This document shows, one piece after another, positions 1 through 5,324 of a DNA stretch of 5,324 nucleotides. Positions within the stretch are counted from its first letter, which is position 1. Every line of letters starts with the position of its first letter. This DNA comes from Marivivens sp. (lineage in GTDB: Bacteria; Pseudomonadota; Alphaproteobacteria; Rhodobacterales; Rhodobacteraceae): positions 1-5,324 of the forward strand of contig JAHEBR010000162.1 of NCBI GenBank assembly GCA_024642185.1. The letters run 5' to 3'. The notes below the pieces were generated by a model. The model was not told the DNA's origin. It saw only the letters and a program-made list of their open reading frames with translations, and ran no database searches. Both the position numbers and the translations under genes were made by a program.

Positions 1-207
1 ATGACGCTCGCGCAGAACCAGCCGTCCGAGGCCGAGGTCGACGCGATGTTTGCCCGCGCCATCGCGGCGGGGGCGACGCCCGTGGCCGAGCCCTTCAAGA
101 CCGACTGGGGCGGCTATTCGAGCTATGTCGCTGATCCCGATGGCCATCTTTGGGAATTCGCCTATAACCCGTTCTCGCCCTTGAACGCCGAAGGCCACAT
201 CGCATGA
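1..207 (+). CDS. VOC family (glyoxalase/bleomycin-resistance fold) protein, C-terminal part
   Basis: The visible 68 residues match the C-terminal half of a vicinal-oxygen-chelate domain: an amphipathic helix after PSEAEVD (residues 8-14), then the strand-turn WGGYSSYVADPDGHLWEFAYNP (about 36-57), which is the family's hallmark ending. Glu52 in WEF sits where VOC enzymes place a metal-ligand glutamate. VOC proteins usually have 115-140 residues, so about half is missing; the ATG at base 1 is most likely an internal Met of a gene that begins upstream, not its start. The substrate cannot be named, because the family includes glyoxalases, dioxygenases and resistance proteins. The stop overlaps the next start as ATGA (204-207), so this gene and the exporter are probably one transcript. 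Confidence 0.8.
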   Translation: MTLAQNQPSEAEVDAMFARAIAAGATPVAEPFKTDWGGYSSYVADPDGHLWEFAYNPFSPLNAEGHIA

Positions 208-824
208 CCATATCCGCCTCCGAACTGGCCTTCTACGGCTTCGGCATTTTCCTTCTGTTCATCACCCCCGGCCCCGTCTGGGTCGCGCTCATCGCCCGCG
301 CGCTTTCGGGCGGGTTCGCCGCCGCATGGCCGCTTGCCCTCGGTGTCACCCTCGGCGATCTCGTCTGGCCCTTCCTCGCCATCCTTGGCGTGACATGGAT
401 CCTCTCGGTCTATGGCGATTTCCTCGAGCTTATGCGCTGGGTGGCCACGGCGACCTTCCTCGTCATGGGCTATCTCGTCATCCGCACTGCCAGCAAACCC
501 ATCGACCGCAACAGCCACCTGACGCGCCCCGGCAAATGGGCCGGGTTTCTCGCGGGCCTTGCGGTGATCGTGGGCAATCCCAAGGCGATCCTCTTCTACA
601 TGGGAATGCTGCCCGGCTTCTTCGACGTGACCCGCCTCACATGGCCCGACATCGCCGCCATCTGCGCCGTGTCGATGGTCATTCCCTTCGTCGGCAACCT
701 CTGCCTCGCCCTCTTTGTCGACCGCGCCCGCCGCCTCCTCAAGTCGCCCGATGCGCTCCGCCGGATGAACCAGACCGCGGGCATTCTCCTGATCTGCGTG
801 GGCCTCGTTATCCCCTTCCTTTAG
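204..824 (+). CDS. LysE/RhtB family amino-acid or metabolite exporter
   Basis: This 206-residue hydrophobic protein fits the usual 200-210 residues and about six membrane segments of LysE-family translocators of the inner membrane. Approximate segments are 8-30, 40-62, 76-94, 113-137, 148-172 and 188-206. The family's first-helix motif TPGP is at 21-24, and the conserved NPKAILFY is at 125-132, at the start of the fourth segment. A hydrophilic, basic loop lies at about 95-112. Members export amino acids such as lysine, threonine or homoserine lactones by proton exchange; the substrate here cannot be deduced. The ATG at 204 is chosen because it overlaps the upstream stop (ATGA), giving translational coupling. 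A weak GAAGG lies 9 nt upstream. A hairpin follows 3 nt after the stop and may end the transcript. Confidence 0.88.
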   Translation: MTISASELAFYGFGIFLLFITPGPVWVALIARALSGGFAAAWPLALGVTLGDLVWPFLAILGVTWILSVYGDFLELMRWVATATFLVMGYLVIRTASKPIDRNSHLTRPGKWAGFLAGLAVIVGNPKAILFYMGMLPGFFDVTRLTWPDIAAICAVSMVIPFVGNLCLALFVDRARRLLKSPDALRRMNQTAGILLICVGLVIPFL

Positions 825-827
825 CCA

Positions 828-879
828 CAAAATATAGGGGTTTCGCCGTGACATTCCCGGCGCATTCCCCTATATTTTG
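828..879. repeat. Large imperfect palindrome between the exporter gene and gyrB; possible bidirectional terminator or operator
   Basis: The left arm CAAAATATAGGGG (828-840) is the exact reverse complement of the right arm CCCCTATATTTTG (867-879), a 13-bp perfect repeat. Inside it, after a short bulge, CGCCG (844-848) pairs with CGGCG (858-862), leaving a 9-nt loop (849-857). In RNA from the upstream gene this gives a stem with a U-rich 3' arm and an A-rich 5' arm, the shape of an intrinsic terminator readable in both directions. However, the T-run lies inside the stem and not after it, so termination may be inefficient. The same DNA contains the gyrB promoter elements, so it could instead be an operator. 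The heptamer CATTCCC occurs twice at 11-bp spacing (852-858 and 863-869). The structure is seen directly; its role is inferred. Confidence 0.75.
848..876 (+). promoter_or_regulatory. Predicted sigma-70-type promoter of gyrB
   Basis: GTGACA (848-853) matches 5 of 6 positions of the -35 consensus TTGACA. TATATT (871-876) matches 5 of 6 positions of TATAAT. The spacer is exactly 17 bp. Initiation would fall at about 882-884, leaving a leader of roughly 22 nt before the gyrB ATG. The -35 overlaps the inner stem and loop of the palindrome, and the -10 lies in its right arm. The mirror-image TATATT on the minus strand (831-836) has no -35 partner at the right distance, so the promoter appears to be one-directional. 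The prediction rests on motif matching by eye only. Confidence 0.65.
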
Positions 880-891
880 ACGACTGAATGC

Positions 892-898
892 AAGGTGA
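892..898 (+). promoter_or_regulatory. gyrB ribosome binding site
   Basis: AAGGTGA is complementary to the anti-Shine-Dalgarno end of 16S rRNA and ends 6 nt before the ATG at 905. This supports that ATG over later in-frame starts. Confidence 0.8.
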
Positions 899-904
899 GA
901 CCGC

Positions 905-3340
905 ATGTCCGAAGACGACCAGAAGGCGAACGAATATGGCGCCGATTCCATCAAAGTTCTCAGGGGCTTAGAAGCGGTCCGCAAGCGGCCCGGTATGTAT
1001 ATCGGTGATACCGACGATGGCTCGGGTCTGCACCACATGGTCTACGAGGTCGTCGACAACGGCATCGACGAGGCGCTGGCCGGTCATGCCGACTATGTGA
1101 CCGTCAAGATTCACGCCGATTCCTCGGTTTCCGTGCGCGATAACGGGCGCGGAATTCCGGTTGATATGCACAAGGAAGAGGGCGTTTCCGCCGCCGAGGT
1201 CATCATGACCCAGCTGCACGCCGGCGGCAAATTCGATCAGAATTCCTACAAGGTCTCGGGCGGTCTGCACGGCGTCGGCGTTTCGGTCGTCAACGCTCTG
1301 TCGGATTGGCTCGAGCTGCGCGTCTGGCGCAACGGCAAGGAACACTACGCCCGCTTCGAACATGGCGACACCGCCGAGCATCTGCGCGTCGTGGGCGATG
1401 CCGATGGCGAGAAGGGCACCGAAGTCCGCTTCCTTGCCTCCGCCAAAACCAACGATCCCAAAGGCACGTTCTCGGACCTCGACTATAGCTTCGAGACGCT
1501 CGAGCGCCGCCTGCGCGAGCTGGCCTTCCTCAATTCCGGCGTCCGTATCATCCTTGAAGACGAACGCCCCGCCGCGCCCCTGCGGAGCGAGCTGTTCTAT
1601 GATGGCGGCGTGCGGGAATTCGTCCGCTATCTCGATCGCTCCAAGCATCCGGTCATGGCCGAGCCGATCTTCATGACCGGCGAGCGCAACGGCATCGGTG
1701 TCGAAGTGGCGATGTGGTGGAACGACAGCTACCACGAAACAGTGCTGCCCTTCACCAACAACATCCCCCAGCGCGATGGCGGCACCCATATGGCAGGCTT
1801 CCGCGCCGCGCTGACCCGCACCATCAACAGCTATGCCCAATCAAGCGGCATCGCCAAGAAAGAGAAGGTCGATTTCACCGGCGACGATGCCCGCGAGGGC
1901 CTCACTTGCGTTCTCTCGGTCAAGGTGCCGGATCCCAAGTTCTCGTCGCAGACGAAGGACAAGCTGGTATCGTCCGAGGTTCGCCCCGCGGTCGAGAATC
2001 TGGTGGGCGAAAAGCTGGCCGAATGGTTCGAAGAAAACCCCGCACAGGCCAAGACCATCGTCGGCAAGATTGTCGAAGCCGCGCTTGCCCGCGAGGCCGC
2101 CCGCAAGGCCCGCGAGCTGACCCGCCGCAAAACAGCGATGGATGTGAATTTCCTTGCCGGCAAGCTCAAGGATTGTTCCGAGAAAGACCCCTCGAAAACC
2201 GAGGTTTTCCTCGTCGAGGGCGACAGCGCCGGCGGCTCGGCCCAAACCGGCCGCGACAGGCGGACCCAGGCCGTCCTGCCCCTGCGCGGCAAGATCCTCA
2301 ACGTCGAGCGCGCCCGCTTTGACCGGATGCTGGGCAGCCAGGAGATTGGCAACCTCGTCATGGCGCTCGGCACCGGCATCGGCCGCGACGAGTTTAACAT
2401 CAGCAAGCTGCGCTACCACAAGATCGTCATTATGACCGACGCCGACGTCGACGGCGCGCATATCCGCACGCTTCTTCTGACGTTCTTCTTCCGGCAGATG
2501 CCTCAGTTGATCGAGGGCGGCTATCTCTATATCGCCCAGCCGCCGCTCTATAAGGTCGCTCGCGGCAAATCCGAGGTCTATCTCAAGGATCAGCCGGCGC
2601 TTGACGATTATCTGGTCCAGCAGGGCATCGAAGGCGCCGTGCTGCGGCTTGGCTCGGGCGCCGAGATGGCCGGCGCCGATCTTCTGCGCGTGGTCGAAGA
2701 GGCGCGGCAGCTGCGCCGGGTTATTGATGCCTTCCCGACCCATTACCCGCGCCACATCCTCGAACAGGCCGCCATCGCCGGCGCCTTTGTGCCGGGTGCT
2801 GTGGACGCCGACCTGCAAGGCGTGGCCGACAAGGTGGCGAAACGGCTCGACCTCATCGCGCTTGAATACGAGCGCGGCTGGCAGGGCCGGATCACCCAAG
2901 ATCACGGCATCCGCCTCGCCCGCATCCTGCGCGGCGTCGAAGAGGTCCGCACGCTTGACGGCTCGATGCTCCGCTCGGGCGAAGCGCGCCGCACCGGCAG
3001 CTTTACCCGCTCGCTGCAAGAGGTCTACGAAACCCCTGCAACGCTGGTCCGCAAGGACCGCAGCCAGCTGATCCACGGGCCGCTCGACCTCCTCAAGGCC
3101 ATCCTTGCCGAAGGCGAAAAGGGCCTCACCCTCCAGCGCTACAAGGGCCTTGGCGAGATGAACCCCGAACAGCTTTGGGAAACCACGCTCGATCCCGATG
3201 CCCGCACGCTTTTGCAGGTCAAGGTCGAAGACATGACCGAGGCCGACGACTTGTTCACCAAGCTGATGGGCGACGATGTCGAGCCGCGGCGCGAGTTTAT
3301 CCAGACCAACGCGCTCAGCGTCGAACACCTCGATTTCTGA
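905..3340 (+). CDS. gyrB: DNA gyrase subunit B
   Basis: GyrB is the ATPase subunit of the A2B2 type II topoisomerase that puts negative supercoils into DNA. The protein has 811 residues, against 804 in E. coli. The GHKL ATPase domain holds Glu48 (general base) and Asn52 in EVVDNGIDEAL, Asp79 and Arg82 in RDNGRGIP, and the lid motif GGLHGVG at 119-125. Arg142 matches the E. coli Arg136 aminocoumarin contact. The transducer domain has the QTK loop at 349-351. The TOPRIM domain has Glu438 in EGDSAGGSA and the metal-binding DADVD at 512-516. The roughly 170-residue insertion of Gram-negative GyrB follows (about 555-735). The C-terminal gyrase-B motif is YKGLGEMNPEQLW (746-758), and the end FIQTNALSVEHLDF is typical. 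These motifs separate it from ParE, which lacks the insertion. The gene has its own predicted promoter and RBS and ends in a hairpin region. It is intact, and its immediate upstream neighbour is not recF. Confidence 0.98.
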   Translation: MSEDDQKANEYGADSIKVLRGLEAVRKRPGMYIGDTDDGSGLHHMVYEVVDNGIDEALAGHADYVTVKIHADSSVSVRDNGRGIPVDMHKEEGVSAAEVIMTQLHAGGKFDQNSYKVSGGLHGVGVSVVNALSDWLELRVWRNGKEHYARFEHGDTAEHLRVVGDADGEKGTEVRFLASAKTNDPKGTFSDLDYSFETLERRLRELAFLNSGVRIILEDERPAAPLRSELFYDGGVREFVRYLDRSKHPVMAEPIFMTGERNGIGVEVAMWWNDSYHETVLPFTNNIPQRDGGTHMAGFRAALTRTINSYAQSSGIAKKEKVDFTGDDAREGLTCVLSVKVPDPKFSSQTKDKLVSSEVRPAVENLVGEKLAEWFEENPAQAKTIVGKIVEAALAREAARKARELTRRKTAMDVNFLAGKLKDCSEKDPSKTEVFLVEGDSAGGSAQTGRDRRTQAVLPLRGKILNVERARFDRMLGSQEIGNLVMALGTGIGRDEFNISKLRYHKIVIMTDADVDGAHIRTLLLTFFFRQMPQLIEGGYLYIAQPPLYKVARGKSEVYLKDQPALDDYLVQQGIEGAVLRLGSGAEMAGADLLRVVEEARQLRRVIDAFPTHYPRHILEQAAIAGAFVPGAVDADLQGVADKVAKRLDLIALEYERGWQGRITQDHGIRLARILRGVEEVRTLDGSMLRSGEARRTGSFTRSLQEVYETPATLVRKDRSQLIHGPLDLLKAILAEGEKGLTLQRYKGLGEMNPEQLWETTLDPDARTLLQVKVEDMTEADDLFTKLMGDDVEPRREFIQTNALSVEHLDF

Positions 3341-3342
3341 TC

Positions 3343-3358
3343 CGGCGGCGATCCGCCG
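3343..3358 (+). other. Small GC hairpin just after gyrB
   Basis: CGGCGG (3343-3348) pairs perfectly with CCGCCG (3353-3358) around a CGAT tetraloop, starting 2 nt after the gyrB stop. No T-run follows, so it is not a terminator alone. It may protect the mRNA 3' end or support the larger hairpin that follows. Confidence 0.5.
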
Positions 3359-3367
3359 AAGCTGAAA

Positions 3368-3406
3368 AGAGCCGGTTGCAGCAAACGCAGCCGGCTCTAA
3401 TCATTT
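3368..3406 (+). terminator. Terminator-like hairpin after gyrB, possibly bidirectional
   Basis: AGAGCCGG (3368-3375) pairs perfectly with CCGGCTCT (3391-3398). The stem continues inward through one G-U pair and three Watson-Crick pairs (3377-3379 with 3387-3389), giving 12 bp and a 7-nt loop. The following AATCATTT is a weak U-tract. On the minus strand the stem ends in TCTTTTC (3366-3370 and neighbours), so it could also stop antisense transcription arriving from the convergent operon. It lies between the gyrB stop and the RBS of the next gene. Confidence 0.65.
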
Positions 3407-3411
3407 GGGCC

Positions 3412-3417
3412 AAGGAG
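3412..3417 (+). promoter_or_regulatory. Ribosome binding site that decides the start of the transglycosylase gene
   Basis: AAGGAG ends 5 nt before the ATG at 3423. An in-frame TTG at 3405 would lengthen the protein by six residues but would put this Shine-Dalgarno sequence inside the gene and spoil the signal peptide, so 3423 is the better start. Confidence 0.8.
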
Positions 3418-3422
3418 AGCCC

Positions 3423-3890
3423 ATGACCCAGATCCCCCGCCGCGCCTTCATCCTCACCGGCCTTGCCGCGCTTGCCGCCTGTAGCCGCACGCCAGAAGCA
3501 ACCGATTTACCGGCCAACGCGCCGCTCTATCCCGGCGAGACGCCGCAGATCCGCGCCCTTATCAACCACTACGCCGATCTCTACGACGTCCCGCGCAGCC
3601 TCGTGCACCGCGTCGTTCAGCGCGAGAGCAGCTACAACCCGAGCGCCCACCACCGTTCCTATTACGGCCTGATGCAGATCCTGCCGCAGACGGCGGCCAC
3701 CATGGGCCACAACGGCCCCGCGTCCGAGCTGTTCGATCCTGATGTAAACCTGCGCTACGGCGTCAAATACCTGCGTGGCGCGTGGCTCGTGGCGGGCGGC
3801 GATCCCGATGCCGCGATCGGCTGGTATGCCCGCGGCTATTACTTCGAGGCCAAGCGCCTCGGGCTCTTGAAGGAAACCGGGCTGATCTAG
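3423..3890 (+). CDS. Small lipoprotein with a lytic transglycosylase (SLT) domain
   Basis: Predicted 155-residue peptidoglycan-cleaving enzyme. Lytic transglycosylases cut the MurNAc-GlcNAc bond with formation of 1,6-anhydroMurNAc in the periplasm. The N-terminus is a short signal peptide with Arg6-Arg7 before a hydrophobic stretch (8-19) ending in the lipobox LAAC, with Cys20 as the lipidation site. PRRAFIL resembles a twin-arginine motif, so Tat export is possible. After a linker (about 21-40), the SLT fold covers about 41-145. The catalytic Glu68 is in QRESSYNP, followed by YYGLMQILPQTA (80-91) and DPDVNLRYGVKYLR (105-118). The usual late motif AYNAGPG is replaced by WYARGYYFEAKR (134-145), so the substrate-cleft end differs from Slt/MltE-type enzymes. 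It follows gyrB by 82 nt with hairpins between, and no convincing promoter was found there. The stop codon lies in the CTAG shared with the convergent gene. The domain call is firm; the enzyme activity is inferred. Confidence 0.88.
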   Translation: MTQIPRRAFILTGLAALAACSRTPEATDLPANAPLYPGETPQIRALINHYADLYDVPRSLVHRVVQRESSYNPSAHHRSYYGLMQILPQTAATMGHNGPASELFDPDVNLRYGVKYLRGAWLVAGGDPDAAIGWYARGYYFEAKRLGLLKETGLI

Positions 3891-4921
3891 CGGCCGATCC
3901 GCCCGAACACGAGCGGCGCGCCAAGGATCACCAGAAGGATCCGCAGAAGGTGCATCACCGAGACAAAGGCCACATCCTGCCCCATCGCGAGGGCAAGAAG
4001 TGACATCTCGGTCAAGCCCCCCGGCGAATAGGCGAGAAAGATCTGGCTGGGATGTGCTCCGGTCAGCTTGGCGGTGAGGAAGGCAAAAGCTACCGCCACC
4101 AAAAGCATCCCGAACGACGACAGTGCACCTAGGCCAAGGTCGCGCCCAACCTCGCGGAACGTCGCCCCGAGAAACCGGCAGCCGATAACCGTCCCCAAAA
4201 CCACCTGCGCCATAACGATGACGAGCGTCGGCGGCGCGGTCTCGACCACCTCGCCCAGATGCAGCGCCGCGCTCAGAAGCATCGGCCCGAGCATATTCGG
4301 CGCGGGCGCCCGCAAGAGCTTGCCAAACGGCACACCCAAGACAGCGCAGCCCCCGAGCCAAAGCCAGTCTTCCAGCGTCAGCACATCCATCGCGATCCAC
4401 GGCCGCCCGCCGCTCCCGCCGGGGCGCACGCCGAGGACAAAGCCATAGAACATCCCCACGCAGGTGATCACCACGAGGATCCGGCTGGCGTGTGCCAGCG
4501 CGATCCGCCGCTCGTTGCCGCCCGCCGCCGTGCCGAGGATCAGCATGTCATTCAGGCCCCCCGGCATGGCCGAGAAATAGGCTGTCACCGGATCGTATCC
4601 GGCGACCTTGCGGTAGATGAAAATCGACACCGCAGCCGCACTGGCAAGGAACGGGATCATGATTGCAAGCGTCACGCCCCAGTCGCCGAGATGGGCAAAG
4701 ATGCTGCGGTTGATCGCCGCGCCAAGCATCACACCGATGATCGGGATCACGACAGGCCGAAGCGTCAGCGGCCCCGCAACCGGCAGGCCGATGATCGACG
4801 CAATCGTCGTCGCGATCATCGGGCCGAGCATCCACGGCAGCGGCATCCCGAGCCAATTGGCGAGATAGCCCGCCGCGCCACCAATCAAGAGCGCAAGGGC
4901 AATCCGCGCGGCCTTAGGCAT
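3887..4921 (-). CDS. AbrB family membrane protein (putative transporter/regulator)
   Basis: This 344-residue, strongly hydrophobic protein is unrelated to the DNA-binding AbrB of Bacillus; it matches the AbrB/COG3180 family of inner-membrane proteins. An internal duplication is visible with an offset of about 180 residues: PWMLGPM (29-35) against PNMLGPM (208-214), MPGGLNDM (119-126) against SPGGLTEM (299-306), and HASRILVV (144-151) against HLLRILLV (324-331). Each half holds several membrane segments, and the link between them at about 165-185 is Gly/Pro-rich. The family's function is poorly defined; some members were linked to regulation of a mono-oxygenase gene, and a transport role is suggested by the fold. 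A longer in-frame reading from 5209 is possible, but its extra 96 residues lie on the trhO gene and are not membrane-like. The ATG at 4921 begins the family's first helix, overlaps the trhO stop by 8 nt and has a weak GGGTGG upstream, so translational coupling is likely. Confidence 0.88.
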   Translation of the reverse strand: MPKAARIALALLIGGAAGYLANWLGMPLPWMLGPMIATTIASIIGLPVAGPLTLRPVVIPIIGVMLGAAINRSIFAHLGDWGVTLAIMIPFLASAAAVSIFIYRKVAGYDPVTAYFSAMPGGLNDMLILGTAAGGNERRIALAHASRILVVITCVGMFYGFVLGVRPGGSGGRPWIAMDVLTLEDWLWLGGCAVLGVPFGKLLRAPAPNMLGPMLLSAALHLGEVVETAPPTLVIVMAQVVLGTVIGCRFLGATFREVGRDLGLGALSSFGMLLVAVAFAFLTAKLTGAHPSQIFLAYSPGGLTEMSLLALAMGQDVAFVSVMHLLRILLVILGAPLVFGRIGR

Positions 4922-5324
4922 CCGCCACCCGGCCCAAATGCCGCTCGCCCCGCTTTTTCGCCAAGGCGATCTGTTTTTGCCGCTCTCGGAAACGAGCCTT
5001 GTCGGCCTCGCTCGTCTCGTCCGCACAGTGATGGCAGCAAACGCCTTCTTCGAACTCGGCCCGCGCCCTGTCTTCCGGCAGGATCGGGCGGCGGCAAGCA
5101 TGGCAAAGCTCGTGCGGCCCCTCTGCCAGCCCGTGGCCGACCGAAACCCGCCCGTCGAAAACGAAGCACTCGCCGTGCCAGAGGCTCTCGTCCTGCGGCA
5201 CCTCTTCAAGGTATTTCAGGATCCCGCCCTTGAGGTGATAAACCTCATTAATCCCCTGCGACATCAGATAGTTGGTCGATTTCTCGCAACGGATGCCACC
5301 GGTGCAGAACATGGCGATCCGCTT
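4914..5324 (-). CDS. trhO: tRNA uridine(34) hydroxylase TrhO (rhodanese-like), C-terminal part
   Basis: The visible 136 residues run from the window's right edge to the TAA at 4914-4916. They cover the active site and the C-terminal domain of TrhO (YceA), a cytoplasmic rhodanese-fold enzyme that makes 5-hydroxyuridine at tRNA position 34 using oxygen. The catalytic Cys7 (visible numbering) is in MFCTGGIRCEKS, followed by the family block VYHLKGGILKYLEEVP (28-43) and GECFVFDGRVSVGHGL (51-66). Two CxxC pairs, Cys74/Cys77 and Cys97/Cys100, form a likely zinc site. A basic helix (about 105-127) ends the protein. Family members have about 280-350 residues, so the N-terminal half and the true start lie beyond 5324; the first Met in view (5312) is internal. 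The stop overlaps the abrB-type gene by 8 nt, which indicates an operon. The product call is strong from the combination of rhodanese loop and C-terminal cysteines. Confidence 0.92.
   Translation of the reverse strand, partial: KRIAMFCTGGIRCEKSTNYLMSQGINEVYHLKGGILKYLEEVPQDESLWHGECFVFDGRVSVGHGLAEGPHELCHACRRPILPEDRARAEFEEGVCCHHCADETSEADKARFRERQKQIALAKKRGERHLGRVADA

Noticed and set aside
831..836. Minus-strand TATATT in the left palindrome arm as a divergent promoter
   Set aside because: The sequence 17 bp upstream on the minus strand (CGGGAA) does not resemble a -35, and no minus-strand gene lies to the left.
1841..3328. A 495-codon open frame on the minus strand opposite gyrB
   Set aside because: gyrB is beyond doubt on the plus strand; high GC at third positions removes antisense stops and creates long mirror frames. 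The translation has no recognisable domain and no RBS supports it. The same holds for 968-1840 and 162-854 on the minus strand.
3376..3404. Possible promoter TTGCAG-17 bp-AATCAT for the transglycosylase gene
   Set aside because: Only 3 of 6 and 4 of 6 consensus matches, and it coincides with the hairpin stem; not better than chance.
3507..4400. A 297-codon minus-strand frame spanning the transglycosylase and the AbrB-family gene
   Set aside because: It crosses two well-supported genes in the wrong frame, and its translation is low-complexity Arg/Ala/Gly with no family features.
4922..5209. N-terminal extension of the AbrB-family protein to a start at 5209
   Set aside because: These 96 residues lie wholly on trhO coding sequence, are Arg/Ser-rich and not membrane-like. 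The family's first helix begins at the ATG at 4921.
4259..5233. A 324-codon open frame on the plus strand opposite the AbrB-family and trhO genes
   Set aside because: The translation is rich in Arg, Pro and His with no domain, as expected for a shadow of GC-rich membrane-protein coding sequence. The minus-strand products are clearly recognisable.

Overview
The window reads as an ordinary chromosomal segment of a GC-rich alphaproteobacterium. Rhodobacterales (Roseobacter/Paracoccus-like) is the best guess, from the GyrB sequence style, the strong G/C bias at third codon positions and the small lipoprotein transglycosylase. That placement is by eye, not by alignment. Nothing here looks like a mobile element, phage, CRISPR array, RNA gene or toxin-antitoxin pair, and no obviously new multi-gene system is present.

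Layout: (1) The left edge carries the C-terminal end of a VOC (glyoxalase-fold) protein, whose stop overlaps the start of a LysE/RhtB-type exporter by ATGA, so the two are probably co-transcribed. (2) An 80-bp gap holds the main regulatory structure: a 13-bp perfect inverted repeat with an inner stem, into which a good sigma-70-type promoter for gyrB is built. (3) gyrB (811 codons) is complete, with all ATPase and TOPRIM motifs, and fills the centre. (4) An 82-bp gap with two hairpins, the second terminator-like in both directions, separates it from a 155-residue predicted lipoprotein with an SLT (lytic transglycosylase) domain. (5) On the minus strand a trhO (tRNA U34 hydroxylase; N-terminal half outside the window) and an AbrB-family membrane protein gene overlap by 8 nt and form an operon. 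This operon converges on the transglycosylase gene, and the two stop codons share one CTAG palindrome.

The genes do not form one pathway: they cover DNA supercoiling (gyrB), peptidoglycan cleavage, tRNA wobble modification and small-molecule export. The points of interest are at the junctions: the promoter inside a palindrome upstream of the gyrase gene, and the terminator-less convergent overlap at CTAG. Every stretch without a gene is under 100 bp and is described below.
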